Positions 46,819 to 60,204 of a stretch of DNA of 64,000 nt are shown here, in pieces. Positions within the stretch are counted from its first letter, which is position 1. Every line of letters begins with the position of its first letter. Position numbers and translations under genes: made by a program. This DNA is from Ceratodon purpureus. Taxonomy: Eukaryota > Streptophyta > Bryopsida > Pseudoditrichales > Ditrichaceae. Location: the NCBI GenBank assembly GCA_014871385.1, contig CM026429.1, forward strand, positions 15,837,318 to 15,901,317, written 5' to 3'. Under the pieces are notes generated by a model. It made no database searches. It was not told the DNA's origin and saw nothing but the letters and a program-made list of their open reading frames with translations.

Positions 46819-49508
46819 TTCCAAAACTCTTTCTCAGCTCTCGCCTCTTGACAATGTCAGTTAGTCTCTCCGCCAGTCCCCCCACGCGTGCGCAAATCTT
46901 CCGTATCCCTTTGTATCTTCTCAAGAACCGTTTGTTCAAGATTGAACTCGAAAATCAGTTAAGTGCACTGAATCGTCCATTCAGGTTGTGAGAGATTCTC
47001 CGATGTATGCAGATCAGTGAAAGTTACCCATTTCACGATCGAGCTGAAAACCATGCTAAGGCTGCTAATGTGGAACTTTGCTTTCATCTGCAAACAACTA
47101 GCTGTTCGCTAGTAACGTCAATACGACCAGGAATGCCGCATGAGGCACAGATGTTATAACTAGCTTCTCTCACTCGCAAGGAAGTTCCTCCTCTTGCTCC
47201 AAGCTGCACCTCACAATCATTCGCAATCGTTCAGGTCTCCCCGCCAAGATCATCGTAGACAAACAATTCATTCTAGGTGATCACACATTGAGTAATGCCA
47301 CTTACAGAACCACGACTCAATGCTCCGAAGGTATGATTGCGCAGTGCGCGTGGGCATAATATGTCTTTCTCGACCAACCTAGCTACCCAGTAGTCAAACC
47401 AAGTTCTCACAGATGCAGGTCTATGATCAGAAGTTTAGTTCAGACGGCGCAGCTCGTCGATCACAACAACGCGGGCTCTGACAAGACTAATCTGTTTCGT
47501 CAGCAAACTGATTGACACGAACTCAGTTGACAATCTCACACACACCCGAAAGTCCGAAAGCACTACCGATACCCGAAAGCTCCAGAGGAAGTCGACGGGG
47601 CATGACACACGCTGAAAACGCTGCGTCTCTGCAGTCTCTGTCACAGCACCGCCGAGCAAGTGGTCATTTGCAGTAAAAAAAAAAGTGGGAAAAGGTTATT
47701 AGCAGCATGTATGGGAGGATGAGCTTCCTGAATTCCCTCATTTACTCAATTCCCTCTCATCTCATTGATGACAAATTTGTGTTGCACAGTAGCGGGACTC
47801 TCGGAAGAAATGGAAACGTGCATGTCAAGTGCATGGATGGTTCGGAGTACTGATCTCGGTGCAAGTCCAGTTTCACTTCACGACTCGTGACAAACAGGAA
47901 TCTTTGCATAATAAAATACTTGGATATTTTCGGTGATATTGGAAGCTGAGAGCATTTAATTGGAGTTGGGAAGTGAAATGGTCGACATCTGGCATTCGAT
48001 GATGTCATTTGGGTTGAATCTGGCGTGGAGATCTATCATGTGTATACTGTTGAACATTGTGTTAGTATGTACTAGGCAGTGTACGAAGTCTTAGAATATG
48101 GGCGTACAGTGTGGAGAGCCTTGCACCTTTGGCACATGCCCTGGTACGGGTCCGGCAAAGGATGCTCAGGTAGAAGTGAATATCTTATCTTTGTGTTGTT
48201 GCAGGTCTTGTGCTCGCCGGAGTCTTCGGTGTTGTTCCGCTACTTCGGAGTGAAAGTAAAAGGTTCAGTTGAGATTGGAAAAGGAGGATGAAAGAAATGG
48301 GTGCTGATATCAGTGGTTTTATATTTTAGCAAGAGATTCTACAGGATTTCGATCGAAGGTTTGCATCAAGATTGTCTTAAGGTTTGATTGAGGAGTGTTT
48401 GAAGTTCACAATGGCATGAACGGCCGAGGTAGTAATACACAGTGAAAAGTTTCATAAGCCATTGATTACCGGCGCATGAAATAGCTTGGTCACAAGCCAT
48501 ACAAGGTAGAGACACCAGAGCATGATGATATTAGAGATGTGGTACCTTGGAAGTGCAGGCAAAATGAAATGAAATCATGAATGTCTTATCAAATTTGAAA
48601 GGAAGAATAAGGTACTGAAATTGTAATTTTTAGGAGCATGAGCAATTTTACAAGAATTATTGAAGCAGAGGTGAACTGTTGACACTTATTCGAAGCCAGA
48701 CTTACTCAAAAGAAATAAAAAAACCACCTTTGAAGCAACAGAAAGGGTAGCTTTTGGTAGCTCTTTCATAATTATCCGAGTTCATTTCTAGCTTATGACA
48801 ATTTTAGATGATCCTAATTTTAGATATTACCTATTTGAACATCTCACCTAGTGTTAATTTAGTGTGGAGATTATATTTTGAAAAGGTAATGTTAATAATA
48901 ATTGAGGATTTTTTTACTACCAAAGTGCAAATAAACCTTTACAGTATGGTAATGCACAATCATATATGTCTTGAGAGGCAGTGGTTGGAGAGTGCGTCGC
49001 TGCCCGTGCGCGTAGGCCTGCCCCGATCCAGACTGGCAGCGAAAACCAGTGACGCGCCAGAAGACGAAAACAACAATTCATTCAGTGAAATTAAATCATC
49101 CAACAAGAAAAGTGCCGCAGAAAAGAATAAATGGAAAATACAGGAGAGAATAACCGATGTTGTATTTCATCCAGGACATTGACAGACGTGATGAAAGTGT
49201 ACTCCATCTAAACAATACACAATAATCGAAACACTACAGATACGAAATACAGGCGACAAAACAAACAAAATATGGCCATTACATATTTATAAATCTACAA
49301 ACATATTCAATACGGAATACATGTATTATACAAAAATACGTACGTATCTAGTTCAAGGTCTGTATCCATACAATAAAAATCACAATCACCCGCTGGGAAT
49401 CAGTTGTAAAAATATGATATATGCATTTCAAAATGAGACGATCTAAATAGAAGCCTCCATAAAGGGCGGTGTACTGATTCGACCAAATTGCGCATATTCA
49501 TGAAGAAT
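46819..49508. other. MLO upstream region and intergenic DNA up to element D
   Basis: No gene recognised. 47490-47600 (CACCCGAAAGTCCGAAAGCAC and neighbours) resembles 36590-36700, which lies downstream of the acidic gene, suggesting a remnant of that gene's 3-prime flank. The left boundary of element D lies somewhere between about 47.7 kb and 49.5 kb. Confidence 0.4.
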
Positions 49509-50350
49509 GGCGCGGGCGCCACATGCCAAGGAGTATAAAATCTGTTCACGCCTCATTCCATATAATCGTAGACTAGTCAGATTGAAAAATGACAGGATCT
49601 TGAAACACTTTAATGTAACCGGCAAAAGGATGAAGAATGCGAAAAAGGAAGATTGTTGACGGTTAAACAATGAAGCCATGATTTTCAAAAGGGAGATTGA
49701 AACTCCAGAAACACGCCTAATGAACGCGAAATCCAAGCATCAAGATTTAAAGTAGACACTGCCGAAGCCATACACCACTCTGTCCCACATAAAAATCCGT
49801 CCAACTAACAACCATGTCTCCAACAAAGTTACAAACTGAATGTAAAAACGACGTCCAACAATTAGGTGGAAACAGACATCGTTTGAATCCAGAGCAACGG
49901 CTACTCAAATCATGACAGAATATAAGCATCCAACAGGATCGCACAAAATAAAATCAATCATGGCCAACATCCAAGGGAAGCAGAACAGTTTCTGGCGCCA
50001 GCGCCAACAGAATTAACGAGCATACGCTCTGTAAATTGTCGTACTTTATACAATTGATATCAAACATAAAAGAACGGGGGCGATTTCAGTTGGCGCCAGC
50101 GCCAAGAAGAAGATCACCATAACGAGCGATGGATTGGCATATAATGTGAGCACCATGATAAAGCATCAGAAATCAGCACATGAATTAAACAGTTATAAGC
50201 AGGCAACGAGAAAAAGTATCATATATTCAAAATGGAACAAATATCAGCATCATAAGAACGAGGATAATTGATACTGGATATTTGATAATAAGGAACACTG
50301 TAACCAACATGAAATGTTAAAACTTCACTAAACAACGATGCAGTGACTAA

Positions 50351-50986
50351 TCAAGAAGTGTAAGTCGGCTGAATCTCAACTTCCTCCCACGTGCCGGTAT
50401 CAGTCACAATGTAACGCGCAGTACCTCGGTGAATCCAGGTGACACCGGCGTCGTTCAGCTGCCAAAAATGCATAACTTGCATGCGGATACGCCCAATTAT
50501 CTGCCGAGTGATGAGGACTTGTCCAGGGAGAAGACTCTCCCACTTGCGGCTTAGAAAAAGACAGATCCGATCAGAGACCGGCCCCACACTAGCGCCTTTT
50601 ATAAGGATTAGATGCGGCTGGTAAGGGAAGGAGTCGATTCCGATCCCTTGGGTAATCGAAAGCCATGAAAAACAATCCACGGGACATGGAGAAAGCAGTG
50701 GAAAAATCCCCATCAGAAGTTTGAACAATCGGCCTGATGACAGTGACCTAAACCATCGAGTAGTCAAGACTGGATTAGCCACGACTGAGTCCTGATTAGG
50801 TTCAAAATCAGAGTCGCTGCTGTCACTTTGATCGCTAATAACTTCCATACCCCCAGAGAAATCAGCCCAGCGCAGTGCTTTCCCTTCAAAAATCTCATGA
50901 ACTTCCGGATATGTCGGAATCGCTACCAACTGTGATTCTCCAGCATCATCCCGATTAGCAGCTCCGATAATGGTGGATTTTACCAT
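50351..50986 (-). CDS. Unrecognised protein of element D (211 residues)
   Basis: Starts at ATG 50986 (MVKSTIIGAANRDDAGESQ); the frame extends upstream past a CTTCAG, so a leader intron is likely. Contents: a short acidic Ser/Asp run (SDQSDSSDSDFE), a hydrophobic centre (LLMGIFPLLSPCPVDCFSWL) and a C-terminal part rich in beta-strand-like residues ending TGTWEEVEIQP. No family recognised. It lies at the left end of the element, transcribed in the same direction as the ParB-methyltransferase gene. Confidence 0.4.
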   Translation of the reverse strand: MVKSTIIGAANRDDAGESQLVAIPTYPEVHEIFEGKALRWADFSGGMEVISDQSDSSDSDFEPNQDSVVANPVLTTRWFRSLSSGRLFKLLMGIFPLLSPCPVDCFSWLSITQGIGIDSFPYQPHLILIKGASVGPVSDRICLFLSRKWESLLPGQVLITRQIIGRIRMQVMHFWQLNDAGVTWIHRGTARYIVTDTGTWEEVEIQPTYTS

Positions 50987-51550
50987 CGCAATACTGAAGG
51001 ACAAGAGAAAATGATAAAAGTCGATTAACAAGCAGAACAAGAGGGTCACTGAGATGTTGCAACCGTCTACAAAACGACACCGAAGCTAGATTTGAAACAA
51101 GCCAAGCCCTTGTTCAGATATATAATCAGTTGCCTGAGTAAGTGTTTTAAACCAACTGCGACAGTACATAAGTACATCAATTTAAAAAGCAAAACATATT
51201 ATAACAGCAAGAACAATAGAAAATCAAACAACGTTCAGAGTAAAGGCCAATGCACACTAGGTCAGCCGGATTGCAATACACCAAGATAGAATAAGGATCC
51301 AACAAAGTAGATACCCAAATTGTGGCAATAGCAATGGCGAATCAGTGAGGATCCTGTACAACTTAAACCAACGCTGGGAATGGCGCTTGCAATGCGATGT
51401 TAATAAATGACTGTCCGGCAGACTGAAAAACTGGCGCACTCTGCTTTGGACCGAGAGCTATTAAATATCAAACCAACCTTGATCAACTAACATGTTCTCC
51501 CAAAGGCTATGTATTCAGTATCGCCAACATTTTGAGAATTCAAATATGCT

Positions 51551-52115
51551 ATGACTGGAGCTAAGCGGGGCGCCATGGCTGGAAGTAAGCGGGGCACAAG
51601 GGCTGGGACTAAGATGGGTGCGATGACTCGAACTAATCAGCGTGCAAAGGCTGGAACTTTGCTGAGAGCAAGGACAACACCTAACCGGAAGTCACCACGC
51701 GGTAGCAGCGGCGGAGGTAGAGCTGAGAGGTTGTCACCGATTAACTCCAGTCACGGGTGTGCTGGTAAGCGCAGCTTACTATTCAAATTGTGCGTTTCTG
51801 AAATGTGGTGTGAGAATTTGAAATCATCTACTGTGCATATGTTTTCTTGCAGAGGCCTACTGCCTATGGCATACTGAGTACAGCACGAGCCTTGATTTCA
51901 CTCCATGGTTCCAGAGTTTAGACAAAGCGGAGGAAATGACAATGGCGATAGTGAATGACAGAACGAGTTCGACCCCACTTGACAATGTAGCGGCAGATGA
52001 CAGGAGCCCGACGAAACGTGGAGTGATTCAGGATAGCGTGGAAGTATCGGCCGCGTGGGATTTCATCAGCAATTTCTGGGTGGACATTGTAAGTGACGAC
52101 GACGGTACAACATAG
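51551..52115 (+). CDS. Small two-exon protein with basic repeat N-terminus
   Basis: Exons 51551-51764 and 51853-52115 join in phase (GTAAGC donor, TTCTTGCAG acceptor), 158 residues. Residues 1-40 are short basic repeats of the kind AGxKxGxxAGT, likely DNA- or RNA-binding. The second half is acidic with aromatic residues (TPWFQSLDKAEEM, AWDFISNFWVDIVSDDD). Clean splicing and the frame staying open for 88 codons after the join support a real gene. Function unknown. It converges on the methyltransferase gene end at 52424. Confidence 0.45.
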
Positions 52116-52423
52116 GCATTTTGATTTGTGCAATTAAATTATAGAGTGATCAAATTCTGTTCTTGCTACGCACACACTAGGTTTATTCAATCTTGCCAGT
52201 TCATACAAGTAGTTGTCAATGCACTTGGTTGTCCAGGATGAACAGTATATATTTCACGAATTATGCCAGGAATTACAACTAGCAGCAAGTGCGAAACTTA
52301 TTAGCACTAGTCATGGATAAATTCAAACGCCATCGACCGTAGTTGGCTCACATAAGAGCACTATAGAATGGAAGTAGTGCAAACAGTGATGCCTCAAGAA
52401 GATGTAACCTACAATTTTCCTAA

Positions 52424-55400
52424 TTAGCTTGCCATACTGGCCGTTCCAGTCGAACTACCGCTCAAAGAAGGCTTCGGTTGTGAACACCGGCCATCGAGTT
52501 CGTCAAGATGTTGCTGTAAACTCTGTACCCGGTTATCTTCGATATCATTGTCGCCAATAGAATGTTGTGCGTCGTCCTTAAGAAACACCTGGTAGGCAGC
52601 CCTGTCCTCCTCAATGGCAAGGATATGTCTACCACTCAACTCACATGCGTCCATAGACGATCCTGAATCAAAGTTAAGGTTTTAGTGTGAGATGGGACGG
52701 TGCGCATGCAGAGTATTTCTTCTACGTAAGTTGCGGGGACTAGAGGTAATTACAGTCCGAGTGAGAGATACACTTACCAACACCGGCCGTGAGATCGAGT
52801 ACTGCACTGCCTTTGTTGGTGCAGATCTCAATCATAGTTTCCATAAAGGCCGGGGATTTTTGCTTGGATCCACGATAAGACTCAGTCTCTTCGCAGCGAA
52901 GGAGGTTGGAATCGGTAACCACGTTTTCCAACACATCCGACTGTTCCGGGTTCCAGTCCATGAACTTGCTTGCAACCTCGTTGAATCGGAAATTCTGATG
53001 GATCATGCCCTGCCGTCTGAAAACCTTCGCTTTGAACAGTCGTCTCTGAATCCAAAGTTGAATCACGGACAATTAGTGCCATCTAGCGATTGCAACCATG
53101 ATCAAGACTTTGTAGTGCACCCAAATATACTGAAGATGCAGGAAACTTACCCACTGTGGAAAAAACGGTCGATGGTTGACGACGTAGAATGTCCGAATGC
53201 ACGTCCATTCTTTAGCCCATGGGCTGGCCATCAACTCGGATGGCTCCTCTGCTGGCACGAAAAGCAGCAAAACTCCAGAGTCGGCGAGGATATTATCTGC
53301 GACATGAAATATAGCCGAGAAGGTATGTTTCTTGACCATGTTCCACTGGGGCACCGCGAGTTTGCCTTCTTCTGTACAACCAGGAACGGGATTATTGTCG
53401 GGCGTGTCACAAATTATGAGATCAACGCAATTGCGGCTTGCAACCCGGTTATGCTGTCTAAGCTTTCCCCCATTGATCTGCATAAGAATCCAGGAGTAAT
53501 CGTTAGCATGAATAATCTGTCAAATACAAGAGCTATCCGTGCCGCGAGGTTAGGTGTAAGCGAATACTCAACTGAGATCCATGTGATCACAATTTATCAC
53601 CCCAGCCTATTAGTTCAGAGTCACAGACACGCTGGATTTGATGAATGGTTATACAAACGCTGCGAAAAGGATCTCCTAAGTTTGATCAAGAACACGAGCA
53701 TCACTGACAAGCGGCATGCGCCAGCGCCAACACGCAGACAATTATGAATTAATATGCTGGGTATACAAATTCCAGCAATGATGGTCTGCTTTCGATTTTA
53801 ATACAACATAAGAGGTAATGATAATATACAGAATGTGTGCCTAATCTAAGATTGCCATGAGCCTGTTTGAGAGTTTAAGATTATCAACAATCGGAATGTA
53901 CTCAGAAGTGACATTATTAGAAACAAGTTAAGGAGGCTGCACAAATCGAGACTCGGGAACCAGAAATAGCTTGGCGCCGGCGCCTGTTCGGAAACTGCCC
54001 TATCAAAATACTACTTTAGAAGAGGAACAAAATGGCGACGAGCACTTCAATTAGAAAGTGTAGAGAACAAGATCGGAAGACAAATACATTTAAGCAGGAT
54101 ACAAGCTCAGGATAATGTCCAGTACTAACAGAGCCCTAGAAACAGGTAAAATATAAATGTAGAGAGTTCCGGATAATCTGAGTAGTGCCTTAACCAGTGA
54201 TCGGATGACGCTGGCGCCACATACGACTCATGCGACAACAGTCATGACTGTCAATAACAAACATAGAACTAAAATTTGGTCAATGCGGACAAGAGAAGAA
54301 CCTACGAACTAATCGAATGTGACTCACAATAGGTGTAGAAGCTTTTCTAAATGAACAAAGAGTAACAATTTCAAACTTGCCCTTCGCTGAATGCAGATTT
54401 AAATGTTCGCGGTCACTTCAGAATGGATAAATTATTAAGATTAAATACACCGCGACCAGTCCTTATTTGAAGAAAAATTAGGACATCCAAATGAACTGTG
54501 CCAATGAATGCTCGAACGAAACTCACCTGCTTGATTGCTTCCATGAACATCAGAAAATCAGATCGCGGTAGTCCCTCAACAAAACTTTCGAGTTCCAAAC
54601 ACAGAGATCGACGTACAGAACGTTCGACGCCATCAATCGGCAACGCAGTAAATCTGATCAATGATGTACCCTCCCCATCGGCCTTCGCGGGCTTCTTCAT
54701 GGGTCTCGGTGGCGGTTTTCGCTGCGACCTGATCGGGTCCGTGAGCTCCTCCTCATCACCTGACGCCGGCGCCGAATGATCTTTGCGTGCCCTCATGTTG
54801 TAACTTCTAACAGGCACTGCCACAGACATAGCGCGAGGTTGCGTCTCTTTTGTAACGACGACTTCCTCACTGTCAACTGCTTTGCTCAATAACTGAGCAT
54901 CCTGAGAACCTCCGGCATGAACACCGCCAGGCTCATCCTGCTGGGCAGGTGCAACACCTTTCTTTGACCGTATTATTTCCTGCAGCTCAGATATCAAAAT
55001 CGGACCAAAATGAGTTTGGATCCCCGAACTAATAAGTGGTACGTATACACAATGATTACCGGACAACGCAGAAGTCAGGGCAGGCGATGGGCTGGAAGAA
55101 AATCCGTCTACCATGTCTGAGGCATCATCAGCATTCTGAGGAGAAGACAGTTCTGCTATGATTTCCTCGAGAGTCTCGTCAAGGGCCGCAGCTTTTTCGA
55201 CAAGTGTTGCATTTTGGACCTCGGATATCTCATCTAGAACCTTCCGGTAGATTGACTCGTCCCCTGCATCGAGAAAGCCCTCCACACCGGGAACATTCTC
55301 CAGGTACCACCCAAGCCACTTCAGGTGAGGAGGAACGAATTGGAGAACCTGAGCGGCGGTAAAAGATCCATCCTCGGTTGGTCGCATCCAATCCACAAAG

Positions 55401-58400
55401 ACCGGGATCTTGCCGAACTCCCCAAACTCCTCCATATTGATGTGACCAGACACACCAAGCCAACGAACGAACCTCATCACAAACCTTCGAACTGCTTTTT
55501 CACCAAGTTCAAATGTGACCTGATCCTTCCACGCCTTGTGTCGAACTGGTCCTCGTTCTGGAGTAAAAATTTCTGGAAAGAATCTATTAAAACCAAAGAC
55601 CATGACATTATCGAAGTATTTCTTCAACAACTGCTGAACATTCACGGCACCAATTAAAATAAGTTCGCCGATTCCCTTCTCTGCTCTTGACCTTCCCGTA
55701 AGGCCACCAAGGACTTCGCATACCCTCGTAAACATCTACTCACAACAATTCACCGAACGCCAATCAGTACGGCGTCATTTTAGAAAATCATTAAAAGAGA
55801 TAAAACAGCTTGGAGCATAAACTTCCCTGATCTGATCCAAAGAAGTCTTCATCCAATTTCTAAACCTAGAAATTACCCTCATACCGTGGAATAAACGAAG
55901 GAGCCGTAGCCCAATAAAAAACAAAGGCATTGATATACTGTGGACACAAAACTCAAAGGGCGCCGGCGCCACCAGGCACGACTAAGGGGACTCTATTGAT
56001 GCAGCATAACAATGTACAATGCCGACATACTGAGATGAGTCCGGGAATACGACCGCACTCGAGATCAAAGACCGCCAGCGCCAACATTTGTAGCTCTGGG
56101 ACATGATTCGATATTTTTAACATTTTAGCAATTGGGACCAAATCAAGGCTAACAGACTCCCCGGATTGTAACACTCACGAATGCTAATCACGACAAAATG
56201 CAATTCAACTTTCGAATGGAAATAAATACCTGTTCCCACCAAGCTCTACGATTGAGCCAATTCTGAAAAGCCGCCCTTGTAAAATTCAAATCGGGGAAAT
56301 GGTACTTTTCTTTCTCGGCGCTTGTACTGTTCCAAAGCTTTAAGACTTTTTCAATATCCACACCCTGAGCGCCAACCAGTATTCCCAGGTTGTCAATCGT
56401 CATTATTCCAGTCTTCCGAGTCTTATCTCGCATGTGAATGACAAGCTGCTCGCTGAGATGGGGGTGGTATTTCGGGTTGCAGAGGCGGAAAACCTTTTTC
56501 ATGTAATCAATTTTCTCTTTACGCAGACCTTGCGTGCCCACATGCTTTGCCTCCTCGATGTCCACCGGCGATGGAGTTCCAACCCTGTCTCTCAGTGCTT
56601 TGACAGCTTCCCTCTCGGCCAAATTAATTTGACGCTGAAAAAAGACAGCGTAATTAATGAACGTTTTGTATACATTGACAAAGAGCAGAGTTGCTAAAAG
56701 GAAGAAATATCATTGATCATTTCTAGACAAGAAGAAAGCGACGAACTTACCTTAAAATAAACCTCGCTAACAGCGTCGCACGTCATATTGTACCAACGCC
56801 CTTTGCATACATCTCGAATCCGATCAATCTCAGGCTCTGAAAAGTAAGGACCATACTCCTGGGGGTCCCTTCGAGCAATTTGCTGCACCTCGAAAATAAT
56901 GTGAGCTAGTTGCTTCTTCACAGTTGTGTTTGCGCTGCCACTGCAATTAAAGCGAACATGGATTATGACTAAGATGGCATACTTGAAGTAACTCGGCAAT
57001 GATAGACATGCATCCTACACATTACGTATCCTTTGTTCAAACATAAGATGAGAAGTTCAAGCGAAGCAAGAGGATCGAACTCAAGGCATTCAATTGGGAA
57101 GAAATAATCCAAATAACCAAATAATTTACTCACTCGTTAATGTCCCGCATAAAATTCGAAATCCACCCCTGGTCCTTCTCTGTGTCGTTGAGGACGAAGC
57201 AGTTGACTCTGATGGGCTCGCCGTTGTTATCTTTGATGTGACGCATCCAAGCAATTGCTCGGTGGTTCCCGTCCCACACATTCACGTATCGGCCAATCAT
57301 ACGTTCGTACACAACCCTGTTCTCTGGATCACTCACACAAAGGCCTCGCAGATCACTGTCAAACTTATCTGAGACCGTTGACCACCTCTCACGATCGCTG
57401 AAATTCGGTGATGGATATGGACCTGGATTCCCGGAAGTAGTAACCCAAAAGTTAGTCCCCCAATTTCCAATATGGAACCCCTCATATACAGTCTGGATAT
57501 CTGACTCTAAGGCCTGTCGAACCCATGTAGTAGGAAAGAGTCTGCACAGGGGAATATCCATGCGAATCGGTGTGAGTTTGCGAGCTCTAAGGTGCTTGCG
57601 GATATTAAGCTGACTGAATAAGGACTCCTGGAACTGCTCGAATGATGTGATTGTAGGGCTAGGATTCGCATCCCGTTCAATGGCCATTGGAACATCGTCC
57701 TGAGGTTCATCTTCCCCTTCATCGGAATCCCGGAACTCGCTCTCCAGGGCAATCTGCATTATAATCATGGGAAAAATGTCAGACAACAAACAAAACTCAC
57801 AAGGAAATCGATTTGCATACAGTCGGTCCAAATCATTGCGACTCAGTCCCAGTAAATATAGTATGCTACCCTAAGCATTTCAAATGAAAAGCCCCGTGGT
57901 CTCCTTTCGCTACAAACTGATTTGAAGCTTGGCGCCAGCGCCAAATCTATGGTAGTAGAAAGACTTACATTATGAATAGAAATCCTTACCGAAACAATCA
58001 AACCACTTGTCAAAAAGCAGTAAGAGGCGCTGACGCCAATATAATAAATCCCGGGTATATCCGGATTAACAAGAGTCCTCATTTAGTTCTTAACAAGCAC
58101 CATACGAATTAGGACTTCTTAGCTATTAATGCGGTGTCCATATGATATTTGCACGCAGATTATTATGAATGACGACTCCATACTGTGAAATCCAGGACAT
58201 TCTATTCGTCGATATTATAAGTGACCTCCTACATTACACCAAAGTGTGAGAGGCGCTGGCGCTGGCGCAAAACAGTCGGGACATTCAGCACCTCGAGTAC
58301 AAAGCAAGCTAATAAATTTATCAACATGAATCACAGAGTTACGGCGGTTACCTCGAAGACGTCGTTGTAGGCTGATCAACAATAGCATGAATCCTTTGAA

Positions 58401-59710
58401 ACGATTTAGTCATTAAACTGATACTTAGATCAAGAAGACCAATTAGTAGGGCCTGGTTACTCGGGCGCTTTTTTGAGGACTGTCCGTAGCTAGACATTCT
58501 GAAATCGGGAAATATAATAACCAACATGATGTAGAGAGCCGCTCTAAACCAAAATTTAAAAACAGGCAGCACAGCATTGCAGCAACGACATTGGAAACTT
58601 CGATACACCAAAGCAGAGTAATATCCAAAGACCACAACATGATAGACAGAGTATCGGCGATGGCGCTGGCGCTTACCAAGAAGGAACATTCTAACAAATG
58701 ACATCAACGTAGACTTATTAGGACAAACATATATCCTTTGCCTTGATTTAGTTGTTGACTGATGCTCAGATCTTTATCAACAACTAATAAACCTGGTTGC
58801 TACGTCGCTAATTTGAGAACCGACTTAGTTAAAAAATTTGAAATCATCTACAAGGTGTTTCGAACCTTAACCAGAATTTCTAACGACGCGGCGCTGGCGC
58901 AAAGCAGTCACGACCTTAAGCACATCAAATGGTTGACAATCTACACACCGAAGCATTGAAATATACTGAACTTGATTAAACTGAGTAAGTGCGATGGCGC
59001 CGGCGCTCACCATGACGAACCATTTAAACAAGAATCAACAAAAACAGATCTAGACTAGCGTAATTCGTTTGACACGATTTAATCATAGAACTGATGCCCC
59101 ATCCAAACGACCATCCAGGGGGACATGGTTGAATGGTCGCAGTTTAGACAACAGCCCCTTGCCACGAGGGAAATCAGATCGACAATGCATTTTCACACTA
59201 GATATCGCCATGACCTAATTACTCGAAAGGAGGAATAGCTTACCCTTACTACAACCTAACGACTCTGAATCGCACCAAATGCAATGGAGCTCGCATCCGC
59301 AACAATGTAATCATTCCAGGATGCCAACAAGGACTTCTCACAAACTAGAGTCAAGTCCAGTCAGCTACGCCATAGACACTTATCCAGCAACTAATCAGCC
59401 CACTCAGACAGCGGCAAAGGCAGAGAAAATGCACACAACTCAAATCTCAGGGCCCAATCAACCAGCGAAAAGCCCAACACCGAAAACCTCTGGCATTAAG
59501 AGATCTTACCTCTTCATTTGGCTCTTGAGGATCGCTCCTCCCACGCTTAGGCATACTCCGTCGGATATCTCCGCCCTTGCGTTTCAGTCCCATCCCGAGT
59601 CCTTCCATGAGGCTAGATTGAGCTCTGCTATCAGTGTCCCCACCCATCAAGCACCTATCAAGCAGACTACCACCAGTGAGTCTCCTCGCCATGCTCGCGG
59701 TGCTCGGCAT
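52424..59710 (-). CDS. ParB-like / beta-class DNA methyltransferase fusion protein of element D
   Basis: Eight exons join in phase: 59710-59510, 57753-57134, 56940-56751, 56634-56230, 55735-54527, 53477-53151, 53045-52778 and 52662-52424, 1152 residues. Residues 227-232 are WDGNHR in a ParB-like domain. Exon 4 matches its BC counterpart (LWNST, FPDLNF, WW-Q). Exon 5 carries a related helical region, then an acidic linker and a basic stretch (RSQRKPPPRPMKKPAK). The methyltransferase region shows DLIICDTPDNN (DTPD at 899-902), SYRGSKQKSPAFMETM, motif I LDLTAGVG (near 1068) and ACELSGRHILAIEEDRAAY. Exon number, order and the phase-2 junction after the ParB exon all agree with the 7-13 kb gene, so both derive from one intron-bearing ancestor. 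DTPD in place of DPPY leaves catalysis open. A TATAAATA box lies about 115 bp upstream. Confidence 0.78.
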
Positions 59711-60204
59711 TGTTTGGAATACAGCTGACCAAGGAGACGTATTGCAAAAACCTAGAATCACGAGGTCCACAAGCTGACAGATGGAAAAGTCGTGCAGCGT
59801 GGATAAGAACGGAAGATACGGCCTATTTATACAAGTGCCAGCAACAGTCAGCGTTGTTTATAGTTCCGTTGTCAACAACTCCTCATTCCCGAGGCACCTA
59901 CAACTAATTTGAAACGTCTCTCTGTAAGATTGTGATCTAACGTCGCTAAAAATTGAATGGTGAAAAGTAACGAGATTCGATCTTCGCAAATAGCCGTCAA
60001 AGTGTGAAGGAACTTCAATTACCGACCGTTTTAGGTGTCATATCTCTTAATACGAATTCATCACAATTCCAGAAATCCGTTCAAAGATGGTTATCCGTTC
60101 AAAGATGGTTATCCGTTCAAGTATGGTGTATAAGTGGATTGGTACGCATTCTGATAATTTCCAGCATATCCCCGTAACCCACAATCCAGTACTCTGTCGT
60201 TGAA
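59711..60204. promoter_or_regulatory. Compact bidirectional promoter of element D
   Basis: Only 494 bp separate the ATGs of the two divergent genes. For the minus-strand gene a TATAAATA box is the complement of 59824-59831, about 115 bp before its ATG. On the transposase side three units of TTATCCGTTCAAAGATGG (the last varied to CAAGTATGG) stand at about 60078-60126, roughly 80-125 bp before the plus-strand ATG, a plausible regulator or transposase binding site. Confidence 0.5.

Noticed and set aside
52692-53747. Plus-strand frame of 351 codons
   Set aside because: It lies opposite three methyltransferase exons that splice in phase and carry recognisable motifs; the plus frame shows no domain and reads across their introns.
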